A stretch of 64,000 bases of DNA from contig SUYP01000001.1 of the NCBI GenBank assembly GCA_015060395.1, positions 62,001 through 126,000 on the forward strand, read 5' to 3'. Position numbers and translations under genes: made by a program. The notes under the pieces are model-generated. The model was not told where the DNA came from. It was given only the letters and a program-made list of their open reading frames with translations, and searched no databases. The DNA comes from Bacteroidales bacterium. GTDB lineage: Bacteria; Bacteroidota; Bacteroidia; Bacteroidales; UBA932. Shown here in pieces: positions 8,999-19,400 of the stretch; position 1 is the first letter of the stretch; each line of letters opens with the position of its first letter.

Positions 8999-9772
8999 CT
9001 ATTCCTCCACTGTGTTTACTGGTTCAACAACTTCTTCAGCAGCAACCTCTTCGCAAGCCTGATCGCAGCATCCTGCGGCGTTCTTTGCGAAATAGTTCTG
9101 GTAGAAACCGAACCACTGGTTGAGGGTCTTGCCGAGAGCCTGTGATGTGATTGTAGCACCTGAGATGGCATCAACACCATTGTTCTCTGTCTGACGGTTG
9201 GCTGGCTTTGCAATTTCGAAAAGAATGTCACCTGTTCCGACCTGCTTTCCTACGAATGCCTCAGCAAATGAAGGCTCGTCTGCGATCTTTGCACCGAGAC
9301 CAGGAGTCTCGCCCTTATGTCCGAAGCAGACAGCCTTGATAGTCTTGAGGTCTCCCTCGAAACCTACATATCCCCAGATCGGACCCCAGAGGCCTGCTCC
9401 GTAGCAAGGAACCACTGTGATGCCGTTCTTGAAAATATATACCGGAAGAGCTTTCTGTTCTGCGGCAATCTGTCTCTTGAGATCAGATGTTCCATAGACT
9501 TCGCAATCCTGAATGTCAAGGTCAGCTACCTTGTTGCCATCCATATCAACGAGGATTGCAGATTCGATCTCCTGCCTGTAAGTGTCAAGGATATTTGCAT
9601 CCTCTACTCCTGTGAATGTAGCTGCAGTAAGGATCTGGCTGATGGTGTCCTTCTTTACGTTAGCATCCTGAGTAGGCTTGAGGAACATTGCAGCGAATGC
9701 AAGAACCGCAGCGACTATCACGACAAGGATAATCGAATATATGACTGTATATGTATTACTGTTTGTATTCAT
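8999..9772 (-). CDS. nqrC: Na+-translocating NADH:quinone reductase subunit C
   Basis: 257 residues: one N-terminal membrane helix (about 8-28), then a periplasmic FMN-binding domain. The SGATITSQ motif places the FMN-accepting threonine at about residue 207. The Cys-containing, acidic C-terminal tail (CCDQACEEVAAEEVVEPVNTVEE) extends past the conserved domain and may be lineage specific. Lies 12 nt after nqrB. Confidence 0.95.
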   Translation of the reverse strand: MNTNSNTYTVIYSIILVVIVAAVLAFAAMFLKPTQDANVKKDTISQILTAATFTGVEDANILDTYRQEIESAILVDMDGNKVADLDIQDCEVYGTSDLKRQIAAEQKALPVYIFKNGITVVPCYGAGLWGPIWGYVGFEGDLKTIKAVCFGHKGETPGLGAKIADEPSFAEAFVGKQVGTGDILFEIAKPANRQTENNGVDAISGATITSQALGKTLNQWFGFYQNYFAKNAAGCCDQACEEVAAEEVVEPVNTVEE

Positions 9773-9784
9773 ACCTATAATATA

Positions 9785-10966
9785 TTAAGCGGTTTTTACT
9801 TTCTTCGCTCTTCTCTTGATAGAGCCTTCGATCACATAGTGGTCGATGAGCGGTGCAAATGTGTTCATAAGGAGGATGGCAAGCATCATTCCTTCAGGAT
9901 AACCAGGGTTCCACAGACGTACTGTCACTGCAAGGGCACCCACGAGGAAACCGTAGATCCACTTTCCGCACTCTGTCTGAGCTGAAGTCACAGGGTCAGT
10001 CGCCATAAATACGGTACCGAAGAGGAAACCTCCCATAACGAGCTGATAGTATCCCGGGAGATCGGTAGCTCCGACAGCGTATCCGAGGTATCCGATTGCG
10101 AGGCCGCCGATAACTGATGATGCCATAATCTTCCAGCTTGCAACACCTGTCCAGAGAAGGATTACTGCACCGATAAGGATAGCGATGACTGAAGTCTCAC
10201 CTACTGAGCCAGGGATTGTTCCGAGAATCATATCCCAGAGGCTGTAGCCGCTGTTCTGAAGTCCCTGCATTGATGCGTTTGCGAGAGGTGTGGCACCTGA
10301 GAAACCGTCCACGAGGCCGTTTCCAGCCTGGAATGCGACGCCTTCGTTCACGAATCTCTCGACTCCGCCTGTCCATACAGTGTCGCCTGACATCTTGCTT
10401 GGATAAGAGAAGAAGAGGAATGCACGTGTGAGGAGTGCAGGATTCCAGATGTTCATACCGGTACCGCCGAATACCTCCTTGCCGATGATCACTGCGAATG
10501 CCACAGCAATTGCGAGCATCCAGAGCGGAACGTCAACAGGGACGATAAGCGGAATGAGCATACCTGATACGAGGTAACCTTCGTTGACTTCGTGTCCCTG
10601 GATCTGAGCTGAAACGAACTCGATGCCGAGACCTACAAGGTATGAAACGATATAGAGAGGAAGTACCTTTACAAGACCGTAAAGTACGATGTTCCAGAAG
10701 CCCCAGTCGAGGCCGAATGCGAGGCTGTGCTGATAACCTGTGTTCCAGATACCGAAGAGCATTGCAGGAACGAGGGCGATCACCACCATAATCATAACTC
10801 TCTTCAAATCGACGCAGTCCCTTACGTGAGCGCCACGGCGTGTCACAGTGTTAGGGACGAAGAGGAATGTCTCAAAAGCGTCGAATGTCGAATGAAGGAA
10901 TCCGAGCTTGCCGCCTTTCTCAAAGGTCGGCTTGATCTTATCTACAAAATTTCTTAATCCGTTCAT
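9785..10966 (-). CDS. nqrB: Na+-translocating NADH:quinone reductase subunit B
   Basis: 393 residues counted from the ATG at 10966 (MNGLRNFVDKIKPTF), which matches the usual NqrB N-terminus better than a GTG 18 bases upstream that would overlap nqrA. Ten or so membrane helices; covalent FMN site SGAT with Thr at about residue 226 (VDGFSGATPLA). It carries riboflavin/FMN and forms much of the sodium channel. Follows nqrA by 11 nt. Confidence 0.95.
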   Translation of the reverse strand: MNGLRNFVDKIKPTFEKGGKLGFLHSTFDAFETFLFVPNTVTRRGAHVRDCVDLKRVMIMVVIALVPAMLFGIWNTGYQHSLAFGLDWGFWNIVLYGLVKVLPLYIVSYLVGLGIEFVSAQIQGHEVNEGYLVSGMLIPLIVPVDVPLWMLAIAVAFAVIIGKEVFGGTGMNIWNPALLTRAFLFFSYPSKMSGDTVWTGGVERFVNEGVAFQAGNGLVDGFSGATPLANASMQGLQNSGYSLWDMILGTIPGSVGETSVIAILIGAVILLWTGVASWKIMASSVIGGLAIGYLGYAVGATDLPGYYQLVMGGFLFGTVFMATDPVTSAQTECGKWIYGFLVGALAVTVRLWNPGYPEGMMLAILLMNTFAPLIDHYVIEGSIKRRAKKVKTA

Positions 10967-10977
10967 ATTCTTGGCTT

Positions 10978-12327
10978 TTAGCACATTTCTTTCAACATAA
11001 GGGCTATACCGTCGGTGATGATCTGCTGGATGTAGATCTTAGACGGACATACATATTCGCAAAGGGCGAGATCCTCTTCCAGAACCTCGTAGATGCCGAA
11101 CTTCTCCATCTTGTCGATGTCGTTTGCGAGGCAGGCCTTGAGAAGATATACAGGATAGAGGTCCATAGGGAGTACCTTTCCGTAAGTGTCGTTCACGACA
11201 AATGCACGAGGGCCTCCGTGAAGATTGGTGTCCATATCATACTTCTTGTTCGGCGTAAGCCAGGAGAAGTAGGTGCGTGAGGCACTGAAGAGCTTGGTTC
11301 TGAAAGGCTTTGCCCATCCGAGAAGCTCATATTTGTCACCTTCTTCAAGAATTGTCACCTGATTGTCGAAGAAACCGATGAATCCTTCTGCTCCTACATT
11401 TGTACCTGTGAGTACATCACCGCTGATGTAGCGGAGATTCTCGGAAGCATCATAGAATTCCTTGAGGTCCTTGATCGAAATGCCTGGATAACCCTCTACG
11501 TATGCAGGGTTCACGGCCTTAGGACCGGTCACGGCGATCTTTCTGCTTACATCGTACTTTCCTGTGTCGAAAAGCTTACCGATGGCTGCGAGCATAACAG
11601 GGGATACAGTCCATACGGTCTCGCCCTTCTGTACTGGGGAGATGTGGTGGATCTGTACACCTACGTTTCCTGCAGGATGCTTGCCGGAAACACTGTGAAG
11701 AACCACATTCTGAAGCTTGCTGAATGCAGAAGCGTTCGCTGCATTTACGCAGACGTGAACCTTGCAGCCGGCCATCTTGCCGAGTGCGTCAACTGCAGTC
11801 TGGATGTGACCGATCTGTCCGTTCAGAACGAACTCTGTGTCAGCAGCAAGAGGTGCTGTTGAGAATGCTGATACGAAAATTGCCTTTGGCTTCGATTCAG
11901 GATTGGCGATTATGCCGTATGGCCTCTGAGTGAGTGCAGGCCAGAGACCTGCTGCAAGAAGGGCTTCCTTGATCTGCTCTGCAGAAAGTGATGACACCTT
12001 CTTCACTCCGAAATCGACATACTCCTGTTTCTCATCCGCCTTGATGCGGACCTCAAGCAACTTTCTCTTCTCGCCTCTTACAACCTCTGCAACAGTTCCG
12101 CTTACCGGAGATGTAAAGAGGATGTTCTGAGACATCTTGTCAGCCAATACAGGTGAGCCTGCGAGGACCTTGTCGCCTTCTCTGACCAGAAGCTTCGGTA
12201 CGAGACTTCTGAAATCGGTCGGCTTCACGGCCACAACGTCAGGGACGATCACCTTCTTGGTGTTCTGGGCCGCCGCTCCATTGATCGGAAGGTCGAGACC
12301 CTTTTTCAAATAGATGTTGTTTGACAT
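10978..12327 (-). CDS. nqrA: Na+-translocating NADH:quinone reductase subunit A
   Basis: 449 residues from MSNNIYLKKGLDLPINGAA, the conserved NqrA start; an in-frame ATG ten codons upstream would add an unusual tail. Soluble cytoplasmic subunit implicated in quinone binding. First gene of the operon; its probable promoter is the TATCTTCG box 41 nt upstream. The pump couples NADH oxidation to Na+ export and is the usual main respiratory entry complex in Bacteroidales. Confidence 0.95.
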   Translation of the reverse strand: MSNNIYLKKGLDLPINGAAAQNTKKVIVPDVVAVKPTDFRSLVPKLLVREGDKVLAGSPVLADKMSQNILFTSPVSGTVAEVVRGEKRKLLEVRIKADEKQEYVDFGVKKVSSLSAEQIKEALLAAGLWPALTQRPYGIIANPESKPKAIFVSAFSTAPLAADTEFVLNGQIGHIQTAVDALGKMAGCKVHVCVNAANASAFSKLQNVVLHSVSGKHPAGNVGVQIHHISPVQKGETVWTVSPVMLAAIGKLFDTGKYDVSRKIAVTGPKAVNPAYVEGYPGISIKDLKEFYDASENLRYISGDVLTGTNVGAEGFIGFFDNQVTILEEGDKYELLGWAKPFRTKLFSASRTYFSWLTPNKKYDMDTNLHGGPRAFVVNDTYGKVLPMDLYPVYLLKACLANDIDKMEKFGIYEVLEEDLALCEYVCPSKIYIQQIITDGIALMLKEMC

Positions 12328-12367
12328 TATATAAACCGTTTTGAGAATAAAATTCAAAATGCGCCCG

Positions 12368-12375
12368 CGAAGATA
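12368..12375 (-). promoter_or_regulatory. -7 box (TATCTTCG) for the nqr operon
   Basis: TAnnTTYG variant on the minus strand. The predicted leader is roughly 33 nt before nqrA. No convincing -33 element. Confidence 0.45.
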
Positions 12376-12467
12376 CGGATTATTTCCCTATTTACGAAGT
12401 AAAAAGCCCCTTTTTTACCATCTTGAAGGTTTTTGCAAAAAGTTCGGGGGAATTGCAATGTTTTGTA

Positions 12468-12475
12468 TATTTTTG
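12468..12475 (+). promoter_or_regulatory. -7 box (TATTTTTG) for the PcrA/UvrD gene
   Basis: Perfect TAnnTTTG match ending only 8 nt before the ATG at 12484. Transcription should start within a base or two of the start codon, so the mRNA is probably leaderless. This also excludes the upstream in-frame start at 12433. Confidence 0.6.
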
Positions 12476-12483
12476 CAGGCGTT

Positions 12484-14946
12484 ATGGAAAACAGATGCAG
12501 TACTATATTGGAGGGACTGAACAGCGAGCAGAAGGCTGCAGTCAGTTGTGTCGATGGGCCGGTGCTCATTGTTGCGGGTGCGGGATCTGGCAAGACAAGG
12601 GTCTTGACCAGCAGGATAGCTTACATACTGGAAAAAGGATGTGATCCGTCCCGGATCCTGGCCCTCACCTTCACCAAGAAGGCGGCTTCGGAGATGAAGG
12701 AGAGGATAGCCTTGATGGTGGGGGAAAGAAAGGCCAGGAAGCTGTATATGGGCACTTTCCATTCCGTCTTCATCCGTTTCCTGAGAGAATTTGCGGAGTC
12801 TCTTGGATATCCGTCCGCTTTCACGATCTATGATACAAGCGACTCTATAAGTGCGATAAAGACCTGCCTCAAGGAACTGCAGCTTGATGACAAGGTATAT
12901 AAGCCGAAGGATGTGCTTTCGCGCATATCTATGGCCAAGAACAATCTGGTGACAGCTTCGGCCTACAGACGCAATCCTACGGCACTGCAGAATGATGCGG
13001 CGGCCAAGAAACCGCGTATCTGTGATATCTATGACCTGTATGCATATAAATGCAAGATGGCGGGCGTTATGGATTTCGATGATATCCTGCTGAATATGAA
13101 TATATTGCTGAGGGATAATCCGGCTGCACTCGAATCGATTTCGGGAAGATTCGACTATATTATGGTCGATGAGTACCAGGATACCAATTTTTCCCAGTAT
13201 CTCATCCTGAAGAAGCTGAGTCAGTTCCATAAGAACATCTGCGTGGTAGGTGATGATTCCCAGTCCATATATGCATTCCGTGGAGCCAAGATCGAGAACA
13301 TCCTGAATTTCAAGAAAGACTATCCGGAGCATCATATATTCCGTCTGGAACAGAACTATCGTTCTACCAAAACCATAGTGGAGGCTGCCAATTCGTTGAT
13401 CGCCAGAAACTCGGCACGAATACCCAAGGAGTGTTATTCGATGGGAGAAGAGGGCGAGAAGATAAGGCTTATACAGGCTTATACTGAGCAGGAAGAAGCC
13501 CTGTTGGTAGCTTCGTCCATAATAACACGCATACATTCTGAATCAGCGCAGTACCAGGATTTTGCGATTCTGTACAGAACGAATGCACAGTCACGTGCTC
13601 TTGAGGAGGCGCTTCGTAAAAGAAACCTGCCGTATGTGATCTACTCCGGCAATTCGTTCTTCGAAAGAGCTGAGGTGAAGGATATGATGGCCTATCTGAA
13701 GCTTGCGGTAAATCTCAATGATGACGAATCTTTCAAAAGGGTGGTCAACAAGCCGGCCAGAGGAATCGGCGATACGTCAATGACTGCGTTGACTGCGGCA
13801 GCCGCGAAACATCAGACTTCCTTGTTCAAGGCTGCGTTTGCGGATGATCTCGAGGAGTTCGGACTCAAGAACGCTGCCGTTCAGAAGATAAGGGCTTTCT
13901 GCGAGATGATGAACAGACTGTGTGTCAGAGCTTTCAAGGACGACGCATATACGGTTGCCACGGCTGCTGCTATGGAGTCCGGACTCCTGCTTTTCTATAA
14001 AAGTGACAACAGTATCGAAGGCCAGTCCCGTACAGCGAATGTAGAAGAGCTGCTTAACAGTGTCAAGACATACATAGAAGAAAAACAGAATGAACAATTT
14101 GAGGAAATGCAGGCTGAAGGTGCTGTCGGGGAAGGCGTGGAACTCACTGCATCTGATTTTTCGGTAGTGACTCTCAGTGACTATCTTGAAAATGTATCTC
14201 TTCTCAGTGCAGTTGATATGGAGGATGATGACGACTCTTCCAATAAAGTGACTCTGATGACGGTGCACTCTTCAAAAGGACTGGAGTTCCCATTCGTTTA
14301 TGTTACTGGAATGGAAGAGAATATCTTTCCGTCCGGAGGATTTCTGGCTTCAGAGAGTGAAATTGAGGAAGAGAGGAGACTGTTTTATGTGGCTATGACG
14401 AGAGCTAAGAAAGCCGTTTCATTTTCTTTCGCCCAGACGAGGACCCGTAACGGCAAACACGAATCCAACTCTCCTTCGAGATTTGTCAAGGAGGTTGATG
14501 CTCAGTATATTGCAAATCCGTTGACGTCGGCATTCGACGAAGATGATGCGCCAGAAAAAACATTCGGAAGCGGATGGGGAAGAACTTTCCAGCCGCGTTC
14601 AGGTTATCAGTACGGGCAATCTTCCAAGCCAGTGGTCGAGCGCAGGAATATCCCTCGGCAGGCTTCCGGCAGACCTGAACCGGTCAGACGGTCCGAACCT
14701 GTTCCGCTAAGAAGGCCTCAGACTGTGATGAAAAGAGTGCCCGATGCGGAATTCGAGCCTACACCTATCCTTCAGCTCAAGGCAGGGCAGAGGATTGAAC
14801 ACAATCGTTTCGGTTATGGAAAAATTCTGGAAATATCCGGCAATGTTACCGATCTGAAGGCCAAAATAGCTTTTGATGAACACGGGGAAAAGATATTGAT
14901 CTTAAAGTATGCAAAAATTCGTGCAATAGACTTGGAAAATAATTAA
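12484..14946 (+). CDS. pcrA: ATP-dependent DNA helicase, UvrD/PcrA family
   Basis: 820 residues. SF1A helicase motifs occur in order: Walker A GAGSGKT near residue 32, VDEYQDTNFSQ (Walker B), GDDSQSIYAFRGA, QNYRSTKTI, TVHSSKGLEFPFVYVTG, and VAMTRAKK. The C-terminal tail (about residues 690-820) is basic, Arg/Pro-rich and ends with a small beta domain (RIEHNRFGYGKILEI.GNVTDLKAKIAFDEHGEKILILKYAKI), typical of PcrA/UvrD C-terminal Tudor-like domains that contact RNA polymerase or repair partners. Acts in nucleotide-excision repair and replication restart. Divergent from nqrA. Confidence 0.92.
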   Translation: MENRCSTILEGLNSEQKAAVSCVDGPVLIVAGAGSGKTRVLTSRIAYILEKGCDPSRILALTFTKKAASEMKERIALMVGERKARKLYMGTFHSVFIRFLREFAESLGYPSAFTIYDTSDSISAIKTCLKELQLDDKVYKPKDVLSRISMAKNNLVTASAYRRNPTALQNDAAAKKPRICDIYDLYAYKCKMAGVMDFDDILLNMNILLRDNPAALESISGRFDYIMVDEYQDTNFSQYLILKKLSQFHKNICVVGDDSQSIYAFRGAKIENILNFKKDYPEHHIFRLEQNYRSTKTIVEAANSLIARNSARIPKECYSMGEEGEKIRLIQAYTEQEEALLVASSIITRIHSESAQYQDFAILYRTNAQSRALEEALRKRNLPYVIYSGNSFFERAEVKDMMAYLKLAVNLNDDESFKRVVNKPARGIGDTSMTALTAAAAKHQTSLFKAAFADDLEEFGLKNAAVQKIRAFCEMMNRLCVRAFKDDAYTVATAAAMESGLLLFYKSDNSIEGQSRTANVEELLNSVKTYIEEKQNEQFEEMQAEGAVGEGVELTASDFSVVTLSDYLENVSLLSAVDMEDDDDSSNKVTLMTVHSSKGLEFPFVYVTGMEENIFPSGGFLASESEIEEERRLFYVAMTRAKKAVSFSFAQTRTRNGKHESNSPSRFVKEVDAQYIANPLTSAFDEDDAPEKTFGSGWGRTFQPRSGYQYGQSSKPVVERRNIPRQASGRPEPVRRSEPVPLRRPQTVMKRVPDAEFEPTPILQLKAGQRIEHNRFGYGKILEISGNVTDLKAKIAFDEHGEKILILKYAKIRAIDLENN

Positions 14947-15240
14947 ATATCCGTACCTTTGCATTGAAGTTTTTCATAGTTTAAGTTTAGGTTAAGTAGC
15001 GGGGCGTTCGCAGATGATGCGGGTGCCTCGTGAATTTTTTATGCCTCTATGTGGATTTTTTGTCATTCTACGATAAAAAATCCCATAAGATTTGTTGAAA
15101 ATCATTAAGAAAAAGAAATTTTCGACCAAAGAAAAAGAAATCTCAGATTTTTCTTTTTCTTAAATACGGTTTCAGGTTGTTCTCCTACTTTTGCCGCTGT
15201 CCGCAATGTCGCGGAACAAAAGAATTGAGGAGAATGAATA
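14947..15240 (+). other. Intergenic stretch with two promoter boxes and two AT-rich hairpins
   Basis: Holds a TACCTTTG box at 14954-14961 just after pcrA, a 9-bp hairpin at 15053-15083 (GGATTTTTT / AAAAAATCC), a direct repeat of AAAGAAAAAGAAAT around 15107-15141 with its mirror in TTTTTCTTTTTC (15148-15159), and a second box TACTTTTG at 15186-15193 that probably drives the lipoprotein gene at 15241 with a leader of about 40 nt. A short transcript from the first promoter ending at the hairpins is possible, but nothing more supports it. Confidence 0.45.
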
Positions 15241-16332
15241 ATGAAGAAATCTTTATCTGAACGTCTGCATCTGGCTTTTTCAGTCTTGCTTCTTGCAGCA
15301 ATCTTTCAATCTTGCAATATTATAGGCGGGCAGTTGATACCCGAGGGCGAATTGCGTATCGCATTTGCGCGGGGCCAGGAACTGCTGACGCGTTCCGGTC
15401 TCGAAATCCCGGATACGAGTGATTTTATACTAAGTGTAAAAGACAGTAAAGGGAATGTAGTGTATGATGGGCCATACGGTGCTTCGCCGGAGGCCTTGAA
15501 ACTGAAGGCTGGCAGCTATACTGTACGTGTGATATCGGAGGAGTTTCCTAAGCCAGCGTTTTCCTTGCCCCAGTTCGGTGATGAACAGTGCGTGGTGGTT
15601 TCTGCTGGTGACGTTGTCAATATTAAACTGGTATGCCGTCAGATCAATGCGGGAATCCGCCTTAAGATAGACTCTGACTTTCTGACGAAATATCCTGATG
15701 GCTCCCTGATACTTAAGTCTTCTTTCGGAAGATTGCTTTATGGATATGCAGAGAAAAGGATTGCATATTTCCAGCCGGGAAACATATCCCTTGTGCTAGC
15801 GAACGGGGGATCTGACGAAGTGCTTCTGACCAAGACGCTTCTGGCTCAGGAAATATTGGAGTTGAAAGTTAAGGTCTCCTCGACAGGCGGTTCATCGACC
15901 GGGTCATCCCAGACAGATGGCATATCGGTTTCTGTGGATACTGCAAGGGTCTGGCTGTCAGATGAATATGTCATAGGTGGAGGCTCGTCTTCCGGTGGAA
16001 TCCTCTCGGTAGCCGAAGCTGTTGACAGAGCTGGTGATGAGGATGTGTGGGTGTGCGGCTATATTGTGGGAGGGGATCTTACTTCATCTTCTGCCTCGTT
16101 TTCCAAGCCGTTTTCTTCAAGGACCAATATATTGCTCGGTCCAAGGTCGTCAACAAATGAAAAATCTTCCTGCCTTTCCGTGCAGCTTCCGTCCGGAGAA
16201 TTACGGGAAGCTTTGAATCTTGTGGATAATCCGGAGATCCTGGGACGCAAGGTGTGCCTTCGGGGTGATATCGTCGAGGCGTATTATGGCATTCCGGGAA
16301 TCAAGAATATATCGGAATACGAATTACAATAA
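15241..16332 (+). CDS. Surface lipoprotein with DUF4493-like and DUF6359-like domains
   Basis: 363 residues. Signal peptide and lipobox at 12-26 (LAFSVLLLAAIFQSC) predict a lipoprotein. Residues 35-225 form a beta-sandwich region resembling DUF4493 (GELRIAFARG.., VYDGPYG, LKAGSYTVRV). Residues 255-363 resemble DUF6359, an OB-fold-like module (VWVCGYIVGG, TNILLGP, CLSVQLPSGELREALNLVDNPEILGRKVCLRGDIVEAYYGIPGIK). A Gly/Ser-rich linker joins them. Such proteins sit on the Bacteroidales surface next to fimbrillin-like or adhesin proteins. Family names are from memory; the two-domain layout is clear. Confidence 0.65.
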   Translation: MKKSLSERLHLAFSVLLLAAIFQSCNIIGGQLIPEGELRIAFARGQELLTRSGLEIPDTSDFILSVKDSKGNVVYDGPYGASPEALKLKAGSYTVRVISEEFPKPAFSLPQFGDEQCVVVSAGDVVNIKLVCRQINAGIRLKIDSDFLTKYPDGSLILKSSFGRLLYGYAEKRIAYFQPGNISLVLANGGSDEVLLTKTLLAQEILELKVKVSSTGGSSTGSSQTDGISVSVDTARVWLSDEYVIGGGSSSGGILSVAEAVDRAGDEDVWVCGYIVGGDLTSSSASFSKPFSSRTNILLGPRSSTNEKSSCLSVQLPSGELREALNLVDNPEILGRKVCLRGDIVEAYYGIPGIKNISEYELQ

Positions 16333-16369
16333 GTCGGTTTGTTTCATTCAGTTACTTGAATTAGTGCGC

Positions 16370-16403
16370 AGGCGGCGCTGCCGTGAGGTACCGCTGCCTT
16401 TTA
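16370..16403 (+). terminator. Hairpin after the DUF4493-type lipoprotein gene
   Basis: Arms AGGCGGCG and CGCTGCCT (one mismatch) followed by TTTTAAA. It lies between the two large surface-protein genes, so the downstream gene may be partly uncoupled. Confidence 0.45.
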
Positions 16404-16423
16404 AATCTTAGATCATTACGCTT

Positions 16424-19400
16424 ATGAGATATTTAGCTGTTATTATTTCTTTTATTGTGTCTGTCTCCTGTGCTTATGAAAAATATCAGGAAGCAGATGA
16501 AAAAGTCAATGTGGAAAACAGAATCCTGTCTTCTTTTGCGACTCAGATTGCCGGAGCTGAAAGTATATCCGTAAAGAGTATTCTTCCGGATGATATTGAA
16601 ACAAAAGTATCTGATGTCACCTTGGCTTCGTATGATGAGAGCGGGACTCTTACAGATGTAAGATACTACGAATCAGACTTTTTTATGATGTCTTTATATG
16701 TGAGTGGGCAAGGAGCGTGCAATGTGTATGCTCTTGTCAATATGGGAGATATGACAAGGCATTTCCCTGGAGATGAATCTGAAGTGCCTTTGATGGAATA
16801 TATGCTGCAGTCGTTTTCTTCAGTAGAGACATCGGGCTTTCCTATGAGCGGTATTCTTCAGAAGTACCGGCCGTCTCAAGGACAGGGAATCATAAAGGTT
16901 GACCGTCTCTTCTCAAAACTCTGCGTCAGGATATTGCATAAGAGCCTTTCCGGTTATACGCCATCTTCCTTCTATGCATATAATTTATGCAACAGAAGTC
17001 TGTTCGTCAGGCAGGCTAACAGGCGTATGATGCCGTTTGCGCCAGAAGGCAGCCGGGCTGTTTCGACTGCAGATATTCTTACTTCTTCAGATTACAACCC
17101 CGATCTTAATGACCGGTATGCATACGATGGTCCGTTGTCCATAGGACAGCTTGGCCCGGGACCCGGATATTTTCAGGATACGACAGTTGTCCTTTATGTT
17201 CCGGAGAATGCTCAGGGTAATCTGCTGCCTTCCAATACTGATCCTTTCGGCAAAGTATATGACAAAATATCCGATATAAACGGTAAATCATACTCGGGCC
17301 TCTGCACTTATCTGGAATTCAATGCCAGAAGAGAGGCTACGCAGGGATATTCGGGGAATGTTATGTACAGATATTATCTGGGTGCGGACAATACCTCTGA
17401 TTTCAACCTGTTACGTAACAAACGCTATGATCTGACCCTGGATTTTACAGAAGAGGGCTTTTTCGTCAACAGCTGGAAGGTGAGCAGAGGGGATGACTGG
17501 ACTGACGGCAGAGTTCTGGAATTTGTCGATGAACCCTATCTTATACAGCCGGGAGGAAGTGAGAAGATAATGATACATTACAGCAGGTCGGGAGGGACCG
17601 GTACTGATTCGCAGAATTCTCCAGGAGACTGGGAGTTTTATGTGGATGAACAGGCTATGAAGGCTGCCGGGCTGTCATATTCCTTCAATCCGGATGTGAT
17701 GGAACAAGGCAGGAACGGATGTTATGATTTCTGCATAAATGTAAAGGCTTCGGCTTCTGCAAAGGTCGGTTCGGTCGTACCTGTGAGGATTATGTCAAAA
17801 GACGGGGCCTTGTCTGATGCCAGCAGCATTTCAGTCATAGACAAAACGGAATTCGCCCCTGTATGGAGCAATCTGGTCGGGTATGTTTCTCAGGAAGGCA
17901 TATTGACGATGACGGGAGTTGATGAGTCTGACCTGCCTTTGTCTGTCACCTTGTCTGACGGTTCGAAGATTTCCTGCACCAGAATTGATGACGAATCCTT
18001 TACAGTTGTGGCTCAGAGAACAGGAGACGTAACGATAAGGGTGAGGAATGTTTCTGGATCCAAGACTGCGGATGTGAAACTTTCCATCAAGGCTCCGGTA
18101 CTTGATCTGGAGAAGTCTTCGCTGTCTCTTAATCCGGATGGGGAAACGGTGATGTCAGGATATGCATATCTTGATGATTACGGCAATGTGCTTTCCAATG
18201 TCAATGCCGCTGCGTTTGATTCGTTTCTGCGGCCGGTGGTAGATGCGGCAGCATATTTCAGGTCTAAGGTGAACTCATCAGCAATCGAGTTTGAAATATG
18301 CTCTCTGTATGTTTCGGGTGTGCAGATCGGATTGGGCCGGCAGTATCCGGCGACGGTATCTGCTTCTGATTGTCCGGATGTTGCATCCAAGGACATATTG
18401 CTGATGGTGGAGAATCCGTTTCCGCAGGTGCAGGCCCGCCAACTGGGGAAGATAGACGACTATACGTTATTTGCCGGGGCAGATGTGGACCCTTTGTTGC
18501 GTGCAAGTTTCGCTGATGAAATGAAAGCAAATGAAACCTTTGAATTCCAGGCGTTTGTGCCGGATGCATCCGCTCAATATGTTTCGGCAGCTTTAGAACC
18601 GGAATGGGAAGGGACTGCCAGCGGACCAAACGGAGTGTATGAAGCATCTCTGAATGCTGCAGACGGGGTGGTTGAGGTAATTCAGAGTTACAATTCGTCA
18701 TCATTGCAGCATAGTGCAGGAAAACATAGGCTTATGATCAATGTTACTAACCGCCATTCGTCGGAAAAGATAGGTGTTTCAGCTGGTACGGTTGATGTAT
18801 ATGTCCATACCGCCATAGGAGCTCACGCGGTCTTCGGTTCTCAGCAATGCGGGTATAATCCTTTTGGGAATGAAACATTTGCCTCGGTTTATAACACGGT
18901 CGCGGGAAGTATGGTCTATGCCTCTCCTTCCTCCACTGCCAGGATTCACTACATCGATGTCTCGGTTGAATGGATGACCGACGTGTCACGCGTATATGTC
19001 CTGGGGCAGATGACAAACAGTCTGCTTTCCGGTGGAAACAGATTTGATGGCGCTGATATGATACGCCCTTCAGTATATGACGGACAGACTCTTGCGAATA
19101 CCAGAATGCTGTATTCCGTATGCAGGACGCCGGACAGCCGCATATCCGTTTGCGGCGAGAAGTACAGGCCGTTGAGGGGAATAGGAACAGATTTGTACAG
19201 AGCCTTGCTGCTTCCTACATACAGCAGGAATGTAACTGAATCAGAACTCAGGCTATGGTTCTTCGGATGCCAGCCTCTGTCGGATAAGGGCTCGGTTGCG
19301 TATGCTCCTTGTTACGAACTTTACGATAAACATACCGGCCGCATTGTCACTTCCAGAAGTCCGTATTATTTCACTCCGTCTGCACTTGCTTCATATACTG

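Noticed and set aside
10967..10984. GTG start for nqrB overlapping nqrA
   Set aside because: The ATG at 10966 gives the usual NqrB N-terminus and avoids the overlap.
12415..13536. Long minus-strand frame (373 codons) across the helicase gene
   Set aside because: It is antisense to a PcrA/UvrD gene with all helicase motifs, and its protein has no domain-like pattern.
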